Of a stretch of DNA of 64,000 nucleotides, positions 16,995 through 26,349 are shown piece after piece; the first letter of the stretch is position 1, and each line of letters opens with the position of its first letter. The notes below the pieces were generated by a model. That model saw only the letters and a list, made by a program, of their open reading frames with translations, was not told where the DNA came from and did not search any database. Made by a program: the position numbers and the translations under genes. The stretch is taken from positions 13,491-77,490 of the forward strand of contig JBDNFW010000052.1 of assembly GCA_041689615.1 (NCBI GenBank). Reading direction: 5' to 3'. This DNA comes from UBA7359 sp041689615 (GTDB taxonomy: Bacteria > Pseudomonadota > Gammaproteobacteria > Eutrophobiales > Eutrophobiaceae).

Positions 16995-17121
16995 CTCAAT
17001 AAGTTCCTTTTTTAATCTATTACATTAAAACATGTTGATGTCATGTGTGTGCGTTATGCAGCATAGATGCTGGCATTAATAAGCTTGAATCAAATTAAGT
17101 TTGGTTCAGGAGAAAAATAAA

Positions 17122-18381
17122 ATGAAAACGTTAGTAACTATAAGCTTGGTTTTATTATCAAGTATTAATATTACGGTATCCGCTGAAGTAAATAACCGTA
17201 CGATTACGTTAGAACAAGCGATAGTACAAGTGCTTGAACATCATCCGCAGTTAAAGATCGATGCTTATGAAGCAAGAGCCATCGCTGCCAGAATAAAAAT
17301 GGCAGCACTTAAGCCTGCTGATGCCGTTAAAATTGAAATGGAAGATTTTGCGGGAACTGGTGAGGCTCAATTTTTTAGCGGGATACAAACAACACTGAGT
17401 TTGGCGCGTATATTAGAGTTGGGAAATAAATCAACTTATCGCAGTAATGTTGTGAAGCAAGAATCGTATGTTCTACGTGATATGCAAGATGCTGAACGTC
17501 TGGATTTGTTAGCCGAGACTGTGCGCCGTTTTATTCAAGTTGTCGTGAATCAGGAAAAAGTCACGCTAGCAAAAGACGCGCTTAGTGTTACCAATAACAT
17601 TAAAGCAATTGTTGAAAAGAAAATCAGCGCAACCATTTCTCCTGTAGCTGAACGTCATCGGATAGATATTGATATAGCACAACTGGAACTGACATCGGAG
17701 CATGCTGAGCATGAGTTGGCTAGTTCAAGAGTAATGTTATCCTCAATGTGGAATAAGACTGAACCTGATTTTGAAATTGCGAGAGCCGAACTTTTTAAAA
17801 TTGATGAAGTTTTAAGCATAGAAGCTTATGTGCAATTACTTGATCGCAATCCTGATTTGATACGGTTTACAACGCAACAACGATTGTCAGATGCAAGATC
17901 ACAGTTGGCGCGTATAAAACAAAAACCCGATATAGAAATCTCCGGTGGTGTTCGTTATCTTGGTTCGTCCGATGATGTAGGTTTTATATTATCGGCTAAC
18001 ATTCCATTTGGATCAGTACAACGTGCTGCACCTGCAATAGAAGAAGCTGAATTTCTGGGGATGATAGATCCTTTAGCATTCGAGCAAAAGAAAACAGAAC
18101 TCTATGTCACTTTGTATGACATCTATCAGGAGTTGTTACATAGCAAAATTGCGGTAGAGCTATTACAAGGACGCATTATTCCATCAGCAGAAAAAGCGCT
18201 TCAAGCTTATGAAGAACTCTATAGTACGGGTCGATACTCGTTACTTGAATTGGTCGAAGCGCAACGAATTTTATTAAATTCCCGTTCTCAATTACTGAAG
18301 TCCGTCGCAGATTTCCATCGGTATCGCATTGAGATTGATCGTCTTACCGGCGCACTAATCACAACAGGAGTAACACAATGA
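17122..18381 (+). CDS. czcC: CzcC-like outer membrane efflux factor (TolC family)
   Basis: This protein has about 419 residues from ATG 17122, which follows an AGGAG ribosome site at 17108-17112. A TTG upstream is less likely. A signal peptide (TISLVLLSSINITVSA) is followed by two TolC-type repeats, with LEQAIVQVLEHHPQLK near the N-terminus and the second half beginning around EAYVQLLDRNPDL. The trimer would form the outer-membrane channel of an HME-RND pump. It overlaps the next gene by four bases (ATGA). The following adaptor and pump identify it as the C component of a Czc-like divalent cation exporter. Confidence 0.85.
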   Translation: MKTLVTISLVLLSSINITVSAEVNNRTITLEQAIVQVLEHHPQLKIDAYEARAIAARIKMAALKPADAVKIEMEDFAGTGEAQFFSGIQTTLSLARILELGNKSTYRSNVVKQESYVLRDMQDAERLDLLAETVRRFIQVVVNQEKVTLAKDALSVTNNIKAIVEKKISATISPVAERHRIDIDIAQLELTSEHAEHELASSRVMLSSMWNKTEPDFEIARAELFKIDEVLSIEAYVQLLDRNPDLIRFTTQQRLSDARSQLARIKQKPDIEISGGVRYLGSSDDVGFILSANIPFGSVQRAAPAIEEAEFLGMIDPLAFEQKKTELYVTLYDIYQELLHSKIAVELLQGRIIPSAEKALQAYEELYSTGRYSLLELVEAQRILLNSRSQLLKSVADFHRYRIEIDRLTGALITTGVTQ

Positions 18382-19634
18382 TGCGCAATATTTTATCTGT
18401 TCTTATTGTTCTTGCGATGATGGCATTTGCAGGGAAATGGTTGTTATCAAGTATGCCGAATCATGAATCTCAGGATCATGCCGAGCATGATGAAACAATG
18501 GATGAAGAATTTGCTAGAGGCCCGCATCGAGGACGATTATTGATTGACGGTGACTTTGCAATTGAAATAACTATTTTTGAAACGGGTGTGCCGCCGGAAT
18601 TTCATGTTTATGCCTATGAACAGAACCAAGCTGTTGATCCTGAAAACGTAACATTATCAATTCAACTTTCTCGTTTAGGGGGTGATGTGGATCATTTCTC
18701 CTTTACACCACAAGCAGATTACCTTCTTGGAGATGGCATTGTCACTGAACCGCATTCTTTTGACTTTACTGTCAAGGCTGAACATAAAGGTAAAAACTAT
18801 CAGTGGTCTTATGAAAATTATGAAGGTCGAACTCAGATTTCAGATACTGTAGCCGAAGTATCTGAAATTAAAACAGAGAATGCAGAGCCTACTATCATAA
18901 CCGAATATATTTCCATGAATGGCAGGGTACAGATTAATCCCAATAAGCAATCGTCCGTACGAGCAAGATATCCCGGTATTGTTAAAGCAACACGAAAAAA
19001 ACTGGGAGATAAGGTTAAGAAAGGAGAATCGTTATTAACTATTCAGAATAATGTCAGCCTGCAAAATTATGATATTCATGCGCCGATTAGTGGAATCATC
19101 ACAAAACGTAATATCCAAACTGGTGAGAGTACGGATGCTGATGTGCTTTATGAAATTACCGATCTTAGTGATGTATGGATAGCGCTTGATGTTTTCAGTA
19201 AAGATGCCTTATTAATCAAAACCGATCAACAGGTTGATCTGGTTACATTGGGTGGTCAACAATTTCAAGGAACAATAAAAACTCTTTGGCCTATGGTTTC
19301 TGCAGAAAGCCAAAGTATTAAAGCCATCGTTCCGATAGAAAATAAAGAGGGTGTGTTTAAACCCGGACAGATCATAAAGGCAAGAGTAAACATTGCTGAG
19401 CATGAAGTGTCACTGGCGGTACGACAATCTGCTATTCAACAATTCAGGGATTTTAAAGTGGTCTTTGCCCGTTTTGGTGATACGTATGAAGTCCGCATGT
19501 TGGAGCTGGGAAGAACAGATCAGGAATGGGTTGAGGTATTAGGTGGACTCAAACCGGGTACTGAATACGTCACAGAAAATAGTTACCTGATAAAGGCCGA
19601 CATCGAAAAGTCCGGCGCCAGTCACGATCACTAG
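18378..19634 (+). CDS. czcB: CzcB-like periplasmic adaptor (membrane fusion protein)
   Basis: This protein has 418 residues. An N-terminal anchor (ILIVLAMMAFAGKWLL) is followed by a His/Glu-rich stretch (HESQDHAEHDET). A family-specific beta domain (RGPHRGRLLIDGDFAIEITI) follows, then lipoyl-type and barrel domains (VRARYPGIVKATRKKLGDKV, YEITDLSDVWIALDVF). It links the RND pump to the outer-membrane factor and may deliver metal to it. It is translationally coupled to czcC and lies 12 bases before czcA. Confidence 0.87.
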   Translation: MMRNILSVLIVLAMMAFAGKWLLSSMPNHESQDHAEHDETMDEEFARGPHRGRLLIDGDFAIEITIFETGVPPEFHVYAYEQNQAVDPENVTLSIQLSRLGGDVDHFSFTPQADYLLGDGIVTEPHSFDFTVKAEHKGKNYQWSYENYEGRTQISDTVAEVSEIKTENAEPTIITEYISMNGRVQINPNKQSSVRARYPGIVKATRKKLGDKVKKGESLLTIQNNVSLQNYDIHAPISGIITKRNIQTGESTDADVLYEITDLSDVWIALDVFSKDALLIKTDQQVDLVTLGGQQFQGTIKTLWPMVSAESQSIKAIVPIENKEGVFKPGQIIKARVNIAEHEVSLAVRQSAIQQFRDFKVVFARFGDTYEVRMLELGRTDQEWVEVLGGLKPGTEYVTENSYLIKADIEKSGASHDH

Positions 19635-19646
19635 GAAACAATCATC

Positions 19647-22600
19647 ATGTTTAATGCAATTATTCGTTTTTCCCTGGAGCAACGCTGGTTAATGTTAATG
19701 GCGGCAGCCACTTTGGCCGCTCTGGGTATATACAATTTTAATAAACTGCCTATCGATGCAGTTCCTGATATTACCAATGTTCAGGTTCAAATTAATACAG
19801 AGGCCGCAGGTTATTCACCACTAGAAGCTGAACAGCGAATTACCTTTCCAATCGAAACAAGTATGGCTGGCTTACCTCAACTGGATTACACCCGATCGGT
19901 ATCACGATATGGCTTATCACAAGTGACGGTTGTGTTTAAAGATGGAACAGATATTTATTTAGGCCGACAGTTGATCAACGAACGATTAAATGAGGTCAAA
20001 ACTGTATTGCCAGAAGGGATTATTCCGACAATGGGGCCGATTTCCACAGGACTTGGTGAGATTTTTATGTACACCGTTTCTGGAATTGGAGAGTCTGAGC
20101 ACGATCCTATGTTTCTGCGTACCGTTCAAGACTGGATCGTGCGCCCTCAATTAAGACAAACGCCCGGTGTGGTTGAAGTCAATACAGTCGGTGGATATAC
20201 CAAGCAATATCATGTTCTGCCTGATCCTGAAAAGTTGCTTGCCTACAATTTAAATTTAGACGATATCGTTGATACGCTGAAAAGAAATAATATCAACACA
20301 GGCGCGGGTTATATCGAACGATATGGTGGACAATATTTAATTCGTTCGCCTGGACAAGTAAATAACATTGAAGAAATATTAAACCTTACGGTGACACTGC
20401 GAGACGGTGTCGTTATCAAGATTAGTGATGTTGCCGAAGTCAGCCTTGGTAGTGAATTGCGCACTGGTGCAGCAACTCAAGATGGGCAAGAGGTAGTATT
20501 AGGAACGGTGTTCATGTTGATTGGTGAAAATAGCCGTCAAGTGGCACGAGCAACAGCAGCTAAACTTGAAAAGATAAAATCTTCGTTACCCGAAGGGATA
20601 GTGCTTAATCCATTGTATGACAGAACAATATTAGTCGATAAGACCATTGCTACAGTACAAAGGAATCTAACGGAAGGCGCATTATTGGTGGTTGCGGTTT
20701 TATTTTTACTGCTGGGTAATTGGCGAGCCGCATTTATAACTGCCATGGTCATTCCTCTTTCCATGTTAATGACAATCACCGGCATGGTTCAATCAAAAGT
20801 ATCGGGGAACTTGATGAGTTTGGGTGCGCTTGATTTTGGTTTGATTGTTGATGGTGCCGTTATAATCGTTGAAAATTGTTTACGACGACTCGCGCTTTAT
20901 CAACACGAGCGTAGTGAACTACCCGATTTAAAGACTCGTTTGGAAATTGTTCGGGAAGCAACAGTCGAAGTGATACGCCCCGGTGTGTTTGGCGTTATTA
21001 TCATTACGATAGTCTATATTCCTATCTTTGCATTGAGTGGCATAGAAGGAAAAATGTTTCACCCAATGGCGTTTACAGTAATCACCGCATTACTTTCAGC
21101 ATTGATATTATCGTTAACTGTCGTTCCTGCAGCCGTGGCATTGTTTGTCAGTGGAAGAGTTTCAGAAAAGCAGAATCTATTAATGCGCTCCATCACATGG
21201 CTTTATGAACCGGCTTTACGAATGGCATTAAATTTACGCTGGGCAGTGGTGACATTGGCAATTGGTCTGGTGTTATTAGCTGTTTTACAGGCAAGTCGTA
21301 TGGGAACAGAATTTATACCCAATCTTGATGAAGGGGATATCGCACTACATGCCTTACGTATACCAGGCACGAGTTTAACGCAAGCGATCGAGATGCAGTC
21401 CTTACTGGAATCACGAATTAAAACGATCCCGGAGGTCTCTCATGTCTTTACCAAGATTGGCACATCGGATGTAGCAACTGATCCAATGCCGCCCAGTGTT
21501 GCTGATACATTCTTGATTATGAAGGATCGAAGTAAATGGCCTGAGCCAGACAAGCCCAGATCAACACTGATTAAAGAACTCGAATCGACAATCGAAAACA
21601 TACCGGGAAATCGGTATGAAATCACTCAACCCATACAAATGCGATTCAATGAATTGATTTCCGGTGTGCGTTCTGATCTGGCTGTCAAAGTTTACGGAGA
21701 TGATCTCGCTCTATTGGTTGAACTGTCCGAACAGATTGAATCCGTCGTTAGCAAAATTACAGGGGCGGCTGATGTTCGTACTGAACAAGCTACGGGTCTT
21801 CCAATGTTAACGATTATTCCAGATCGCGAACGCCTATCTTATTTTGGTTTGGACATTGAAGATATCCACGAAGTGTTGCGTACTGCTATGGCAGGAAAAC
21901 ATGCGGGACAAATATTTGAAGGTGATAGACGATTCGATCTAGTGGTGCGTTTACCAGAAACCTTACGTACTAACCTTGATGTATTATCACAATTAAAAAT
22001 TGAATTACCGTCCATGAAAAATGGAAACGTTATAAGTAGTGATAATAATTCATTTACATTACCCGAAACGATTCCACTATCTGAAGTTGCTGACATAACG
22101 TTTAGCACAGGACCAAATCAAATCAGCCGAGAAAATGGGAAACGTCGAATCTTTGTTACCGCAAATGTGCGAGGAAGAGATTTGGGCTCATTTGTAGAAG
22201 ATGTTCAAAAAGCAATGGCAGAAGAAATCAGTTTACCGGAAGGATATTGGCTTGATTATGGTGGAACGTTCGAACAATTAATTTCAGCTTCTAAGCGCTT
22301 ATCTCTGATTGTTCCGGTTACACTGTTTGCCATACTTGGATTATTATTTGTCGCATTTAATTCATTCAAGGATGCTTTATTGGTCTTTACCTGTGTGCCA
22401 CTCGCATTGACAGGTGGTGTGGCCGCATTGGCGTTACGAGGATTACCTTTATCAATATCAGCAGCTGTCGGTTTTATTGCTCTATCGGGTATTGCTGTAT
22501 TGAATGGAGTGGTGATGCTTTCGTTCATAAGTGATTTACGTGCTAAATATGAATCTTTAAATCAGGCCATTATTGAAGGAGCGTTAATACGTTTAAGACC

Positions 22601-22799
22601 GATATTGATGACGGCCTTGGTTGCGAGTTTAGGTTTTATTCCTATGGCTTTGAATGTAGGAACAGGTGCCGAAGTACAACGCCCACTGGCTACGGTCGTT
22701 ATTGGCGGAATTATTTCTTCATCATTACTGACATTGTTTGTATTACCGGCACTCTATAGACTGGTATATAGAGATTCAAAACTAAATAAACTTTCTTGA
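19647..22799 (+). CDS. czcA: CzcA-like heavy-metal RND efflux pump
   Basis: This 1,050-residue inner-membrane HME-RND pump begins MFNAIIRFSLEQRW and has the usual 12-helix, two-porter layout. LPIDAVPDITNVQVQ is the CzcA-type N-terminal signature. The proton-relay helix carries the conserved acidic motif in DFGLIVDGAVIIVEN (about residue 395). The second half keeps FIALSGIAVLNGVVM. The motif pattern places it nearer divalent-cation pumps (Co, Zn, Cd, Ni) than the Cu/Ag pump at 26350. The AGGAAAC ribosome site lies before ATG 19647. Exact metal specificity cannot be read with confidence. Confidence 0.9.
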   Translation: MFNAIIRFSLEQRWLMLMAAATLAALGIYNFNKLPIDAVPDITNVQVQINTEAAGYSPLEAEQRITFPIETSMAGLPQLDYTRSVSRYGLSQVTVVFKDGTDIYLGRQLINERLNEVKTVLPEGIIPTMGPISTGLGEIFMYTVSGIGESEHDPMFLRTVQDWIVRPQLRQTPGVVEVNTVGGYTKQYHVLPDPEKLLAYNLNLDDIVDTLKRNNINTGAGYIERYGGQYLIRSPGQVNNIEEILNLTVTLRDGVVIKISDVAEVSLGSELRTGAATQDGQEVVLGTVFMLIGENSRQVARATAAKLEKIKSSLPEGIVLNPLYDRTILVDKTIATVQRNLTEGALLVVAVLFLLLGNWRAAFITAMVIPLSMLMTITGMVQSKVSGNLMSLGALDFGLIVDGAVIIVENCLRRLALYQHERSELPDLKTRLEIVREATVEVIRPGVFGVIIITIVYIPIFALSGIEGKMFHPMAFTVITALLSALILSLTVVPAAVALFVSGRVSEKQNLLMRSITWLYEPALRMALNLRWAVVTLAIGLVLLAVLQASRMGTEFIPNLDEGDIALHALRIPGTSLTQAIEMQSLLESRIKTIPEVSHVFTKIGTSDVATDPMPPSVADTFLIMKDRSKWPEPDKPRSTLIKELESTIENIPGNRYEITQPIQMRFNELISGVRSDLAVKVYGDDLALLVELSEQIESVVSKITGAADVRTEQATGLPMLTIIPDRERLSYFGLDIEDIHEVLRTAMAGKHAGQIFEGDRRFDLVVRLPETLRTNLDVLSQLKIELPSMKNGNVISSDNNSFTLPETIPLSEVADITFSTGPNQISRENGKRRIFVTANVRGRDLGSFVEDVQKAMAEEISLPEGYWLDYGGTFEQLISASKRLSLIVPVTLFAILGLLFVAFNSFKDALLVFTCVPLALTGGVAALALRGLPLSISAAVGFIALSGIAVLNGVVMLSFISDLRAKYESLNQAIIEGALIRLRPILMTALVASLGFIPMALNVGTGAEVQRPLATVVIGGIISSSLLTLFVLPALYRLVYRDSKLNKLS

Positions 22800-22809
22800 G
22801 GTAAAGCTA

Positions 22810-23160
22810 TTGGTTTACTACATTATAAAGATTGTTATTACGACATTATTGATAGTTCTGATTTCTGAAGTATCTAAACGAAGTAGTTTGCTTGGATCTA
22901 TCCTGGCATCTATACCTTTAGTTTCAGTTCTCGCTATGATCTGGCTGTATGTCGATACGAAAGATATTCAGAAAATTTCTGACTTATCTACCAGTATATT
23001 CTGGTTGGTTATTCCTTCTTTAGCTCTGTTTATCTCTTTGCCAATACTGTTGAAGAAAGAGTTTGATTTTTATCTGAGCATGGGTATTTCAATCGCCATA
23101 ACTATATGTTGCTATTATTTAATGATAATTGTCCTTGGGAAACTTGGGGTAAATCTTTAG
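22810..23160 (+). CDS. DUF3147-type small membrane protein
   Basis: This 116-residue protein has four hydrophobic helices and the family-typical KRSSLLGSILASIPLVSVLA followed by MIWLYVDT. It starts at TTG, eight bases after a GAGG ribosome site that overlaps the czcA stop. It therefore belongs to the end of the efflux operon. The function of this family is unknown. Members often sit beside heavy-metal RND genes. Confidence 0.7.
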   Translation: MVYYIIKIVITTLLIVLISEVSKRSSLLGSILASIPLVSVLAMIWLYVDTKDIQKISDLSTSIFWLVIPSLALFISLPILLKKEFDFYLSMGISIAITICCYYLMIIVLGKLGVNL

Positions 23161-23256
23161 ATTATTCATAATAATGAAACTTTTAATGAATTTAGAACTA
23201 ATATAGTTGAGATAAGTCAAAATTTGTTAATTCGCCGCTTAGATTCTTGGCTATTA

Positions 23257-23706
23257 ATGGACTACAATACATCTATGTTAATGCAACTTAATAACAAACG
23301 ACAGAAAATCGCGTCAGGAATATTGTCCCTGTTTATGGGGGGTTGGTTGTTATTGTTATGCCAAACATGTTTAGCATCGACAAATGATGTTAAGAGTCAC
23401 CATGAATCATCGTCTGAAATATCTAATCCTTGTCATGTCCTTGCAGAAAATGTTCAAGAAGCAAATAAAAGTGCAGATGACGAGCACTGTTTGGGGGTTT
23501 GTGATTGTGACGCTATAACAATGGCGCTTAGCTCAGACAAGAATTCTGAATTAAGAGAAAAGATAAAATATTCACCTGATTTATATAGCTATATATCACC
23601 TGAAATAATTATTTCTACTAGAGCTCCACCAAGTTATCGGATCTATACAATTCCCGAACGGGCAATCCTCCTTCCTCTTCATACCTATAACGTACTTCTG
23701 ATTTAA
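23257..23706 (+). CDS. Small exported Cys/His-rich protein upstream of cus-like operon
   Basis: This protein has up to about 150 residues. Its start is uncertain, with in-frame ATGs at 23257, 23275 and 23281 and no clear ribosome site. A signal-type helix (GILSLFMGGWLLLL) is followed by CQTC, a His/Ser stretch (SHHESS), CHVL, HCLGVCDCD and a conserved-looking STRAPPSY near the C-terminus. The cysteine and histidine content suggests periplasmic copper or silver binding. It parallels the His/Met-rich protein at 16593 in position and in its RAPP motif. No family is claimed. Confidence 0.6.
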   Translation: MDYNTSMLMQLNNKRQKIASGILSLFMGGWLLLLCQTCLASTNDVKSHHESSSEISNPCHVLAENVQEANKSADDEHCLGVCDCDAITMALSSDKNSELREKIKYSPDLYSYISPEIIISTRAPPSYRIYTIPERAILLPLHTYNVLLI

Positions 23707-23779
23707 ACACCTTCTACCTTGTGTTCGCTGATTGATTGCGAGATCAATTATCGTTTTTTACTCGTGTTTGAGGTGTGTT

Positions 23780-25042
23780 ATGTGTATTAAAAAAATATTT
23801 AATAATCTTGGTTTTATTGTTCTGACGTTTTTTTCTATTGGAACGATGGCTAATGAATTAACGTTGTCAGAAGCAGAGCAACTAGCGTTAGATGCTGACT
23901 TTGTTGTCAAACAATACAACGCAAGGGCAGAAAGCCTGGATGAATTTGCTATTGCCGAAGAACAGCTACCTGATCCTAAAGCCAAGTTTGGCATAATGAA
24001 TATTCCGATTAACAGTTTTGATCGTAGTCAGGAAAACATGACGCAACTTCAGTTTGGGGTACAGCAGGCATTCCCTCGAGGCGATACGCTGCATTACAAA
24101 CGACTTCGAACCGAAGATATGGCTGATGTGGATAAAGCAAAAGCGTTGGAACAGGAAAAGAAAGTATTACGTTTATTACGCAATAGCTATTTGGATTTAT
24201 TTTTAAATGTAAAAACTGGATTAATCCTTCAACAAAACCGCTCTTTATTCACGCAGTTACTCGATATTACACAACGTCAATATGCTGTAGGTCGGGATAA
24301 CCAACATGATGTATTGCGTGCTCAGCTTGAGTTAGCGCTTATTGATGATCGCATCGCCGAGATCACAGGTGAAAAAGAAATTTCATTGGCTGAGTTAGCT
24401 AAATGGGTTGGTGATGTTTCAGCTCAAAGACCGTTACCAGAAAAGTTTCCAGAAATAAGTTCACCATTGAGTATTGATGAGATTGTTTCGAGCTTAACTT
24501 CCCATCCATTAATACAAGTTGAAGATGCCGTTGTTAATGCCAGTGATAAAAACATCAAGATAGCTGAAGAACAATATAAGCCAGGTTGGATGTTGGATCT
24601 GACTTATGGTGAACGAACAGGCAATAATCTGAATGGAAGTAGTCGAGATGATTTTGCATCCGCCATGGTGATTATGGAATTACCTATCTTTACTGATAAA
24701 CGCCAGGACAAACGTTTAGCTGCAAGCAAGTTAGAACATATTGCATATCAATATGCACGTAGTGATCGTCTGTTGGAACTAAAACGACAGGTTGAAAAGG
24801 AACATGCGAACTGGGTGCGTCTTGGTAATCGACTTGAATTATATGAAACACGAGCACTAATTGATGCCGAGCAAAATTCAGAATCTACATTAAAAGCGTA
24901 TCAAAATGATCTAACCGATTTTACTACATTAATGCGTGCCCGATTAACTGAGTTAAATACGCAATTAGATATGCTGAAGATTCGTGTTAATCGTGCCAAG
25001 TCACAAGCCAATCTATTGTATTACGTAAGAGAAACGATATGA
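23780..25042 (+). CDS. cusC: CusC-like outer membrane efflux factor
   Basis: This protein has about 420 residues from ATG 23780, seven bases after a GAGG site, so that the product begins with a signal peptide (LGFIVLTFFSIGTMANE). TolC-family features are LTLSEAEQLALDADFVV at the N-terminus and the periplasmic helices that follow, including YAVGRDNQHDVLRAQLEL. It overlaps the adaptor gene by four bases. The neighbouring CusB and CusA homologues define its role as the outer-membrane channel of a monovalent-metal efflux pump. Confidence 0.85.
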   Translation: MCIKKIFNNLGFIVLTFFSIGTMANELTLSEAEQLALDADFVVKQYNARAESLDEFAIAEEQLPDPKAKFGIMNIPINSFDRSQENMTQLQFGVQQAFPRGDTLHYKRLRTEDMADVDKAKALEQEKKVLRLLRNSYLDLFLNVKTGLILQQNRSLFTQLLDITQRQYAVGRDNQHDVLRAQLELALIDDRIAEITGEKEISLAELAKWVGDVSAQRPLPEKFPEISSPLSIDEIVSSLTSHPLIQVEDAVVNASDKNIKIAEEQYKPGWMLDLTYGERTGNNLNGSSRDDFASAMVIMELPIFTDKRQDKRLAASKLEHIAYQYARSDRLLELKRQVEKEHANWVRLGNRLELYETRALIDAEQNSESTLKAYQNDLTDFTTLMRARLTELNTQLDMLKIRVNRAKSQANLLYYVRETI

Positions 25043-26346
25043 AAAAAATAATTCTAATATTAATTTTGCTTATCATCGGACTTTCAGTTGGCGTCTTATT
25101 TGAGAAGAAATTTAATATTTCTCAAATAGTGTTCAAGTCGAATATGGATATGAATTCGGATGAACATGCTGGTCATTCAAACTCTGAATCCAAAGAGAAA
25201 AAAATTATGTATTGGGTTGCTCCGATGAATCCAACTTATCGTCGAGATGAACCTGGCAAGTCTCCTATGGGCATGGATCTAATCCCTGTTTATGAAGGTA
25301 GTGAAGAGAACATGGGTGAGGAGAGTTCTATCGTCAAGATAAGCCCAGAGGTGGTTAATAATCTCGGTGTACGATCGGCCAAGGTAGAACGAGGGCCATT
25401 ATGGAAAATGATCGGTACCGTTGGTTATATTGATTACGATGAAACTCGAATCAATCATATTCATACAAGAACGGAAGGCTGGATAGAAAAGCTACAAGTT
25501 CGTGCAGAGGGAGAACAGGTTAAGCGTGGGCAACTTTTATTTGAACTCTATTCACCACCACTTGTTAATGCTCAGGAAGAATATTTGCAAGCACTGGCTA
25601 GTGGAAATCGATCATTGACTGAAGCATCAAAAGAGAAACTTTCCGCATTAGGTATATCAAAGTCACAGATTGATAGATTGGTAAAAGATAAAAAAGTTAC
25701 TCAAAACATTCGTTTTTATGCACCTCAATCAGGTGTATTAATAAATCTCGGTGTACGCGAAGGGATGTATATAAAACCGGAAACCCAGATTTTGAGTGTT
25801 GCTAATCTTGATACCATTTGGTTATTAGCTGAAGTTTTTGAACGACAAGCGAATTGGGTCGAGGCAGGTCAAAGCGCAGAAGCTACGTTGCCTTCGATGC
25901 CGGGTGTTATCTGGAAGGGAATGGTTGAATATGTTTATCCTGATCTTGATCCTGTTACACGAACTCTACGTGTTCGAATACGTTTTGATAATTCGAAAGA
26001 AATGTTAAAACCAAATATGTATTCGCATGTCACTATTTTCGCTGGAGAAAAGAAAGATGTTATAAGTATCCCACGTGAAGCATTGATACGAGATGCCAAG
26101 CAACAACGCGTTATTAAAGCGCTTGGAGATGGTCATTTTCAAGCACAGGAAGTAGTCGCAGGCATGGAGAGTGGTGACTGGATCGAAATTATTTCGGGTT
26201 TAAACGAAGGTGATAACATTGTTATCTCTTCACAATTTCTAATTGATTCTGAGTCAAACCTCAAAGCAAGTCTTCATCGTATGCAATCCGTTGATGATTC
26301 TATGGAGGATCAATCAATGGAACATTCTGAAATGAATAAGGAATAA
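25039..26346 (+). CDS. cusB: CusB-like periplasmic adaptor with heavy-metal-binding domain
   Basis: This protein has 435 residues. After an N-terminal anchor helix it carries a short metal-binding domain, MYWVAPMNPTYRRDEPGKSP followed by MGMDLIPVY at about 55-85. That domain is typical of CusB proteins that bind Cu(I) or Ag(I) through methionines. Barrel-sandwich and hairpin domains follow, and the C-terminus is Met/His-rich (MEDQSMEHSEMNKE). It ends three bases before cusA. Confidence 0.9.
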   Translation: MKKIILILILLIIGLSVGVLFEKKFNISQIVFKSNMDMNSDEHAGHSNSESKEKKIMYWVAPMNPTYRRDEPGKSPMGMDLIPVYEGSEENMGEESSIVKISPEVVNNLGVRSAKVERGPLWKMIGTVGYIDYDETRINHIHTRTEGWIEKLQVRAEGEQVKRGQLLFELYSPPLVNAQEEYLQALASGNRSLTEASKEKLSALGISKSQIDRLVKDKKVTQNIRFYAPQSGVLINLGVREGMYIKPETQILSVANLDTIWLLAEVFERQANWVEAGQSAEATLPSMPGVIWKGMVEYVYPDLDPVTRTLRVRIRFDNSKEMLKPNMYSHVTIFAGEKKDVISIPREALIRDAKQQRVIKALGDGHFQAQEVVAGMESGDWIEIISGLNEGDNIVISSQFLIDSESNLKASLHRMQSVDDSMEDQSMEHSEMNKE

Positions 26347-26349
26347 ATT

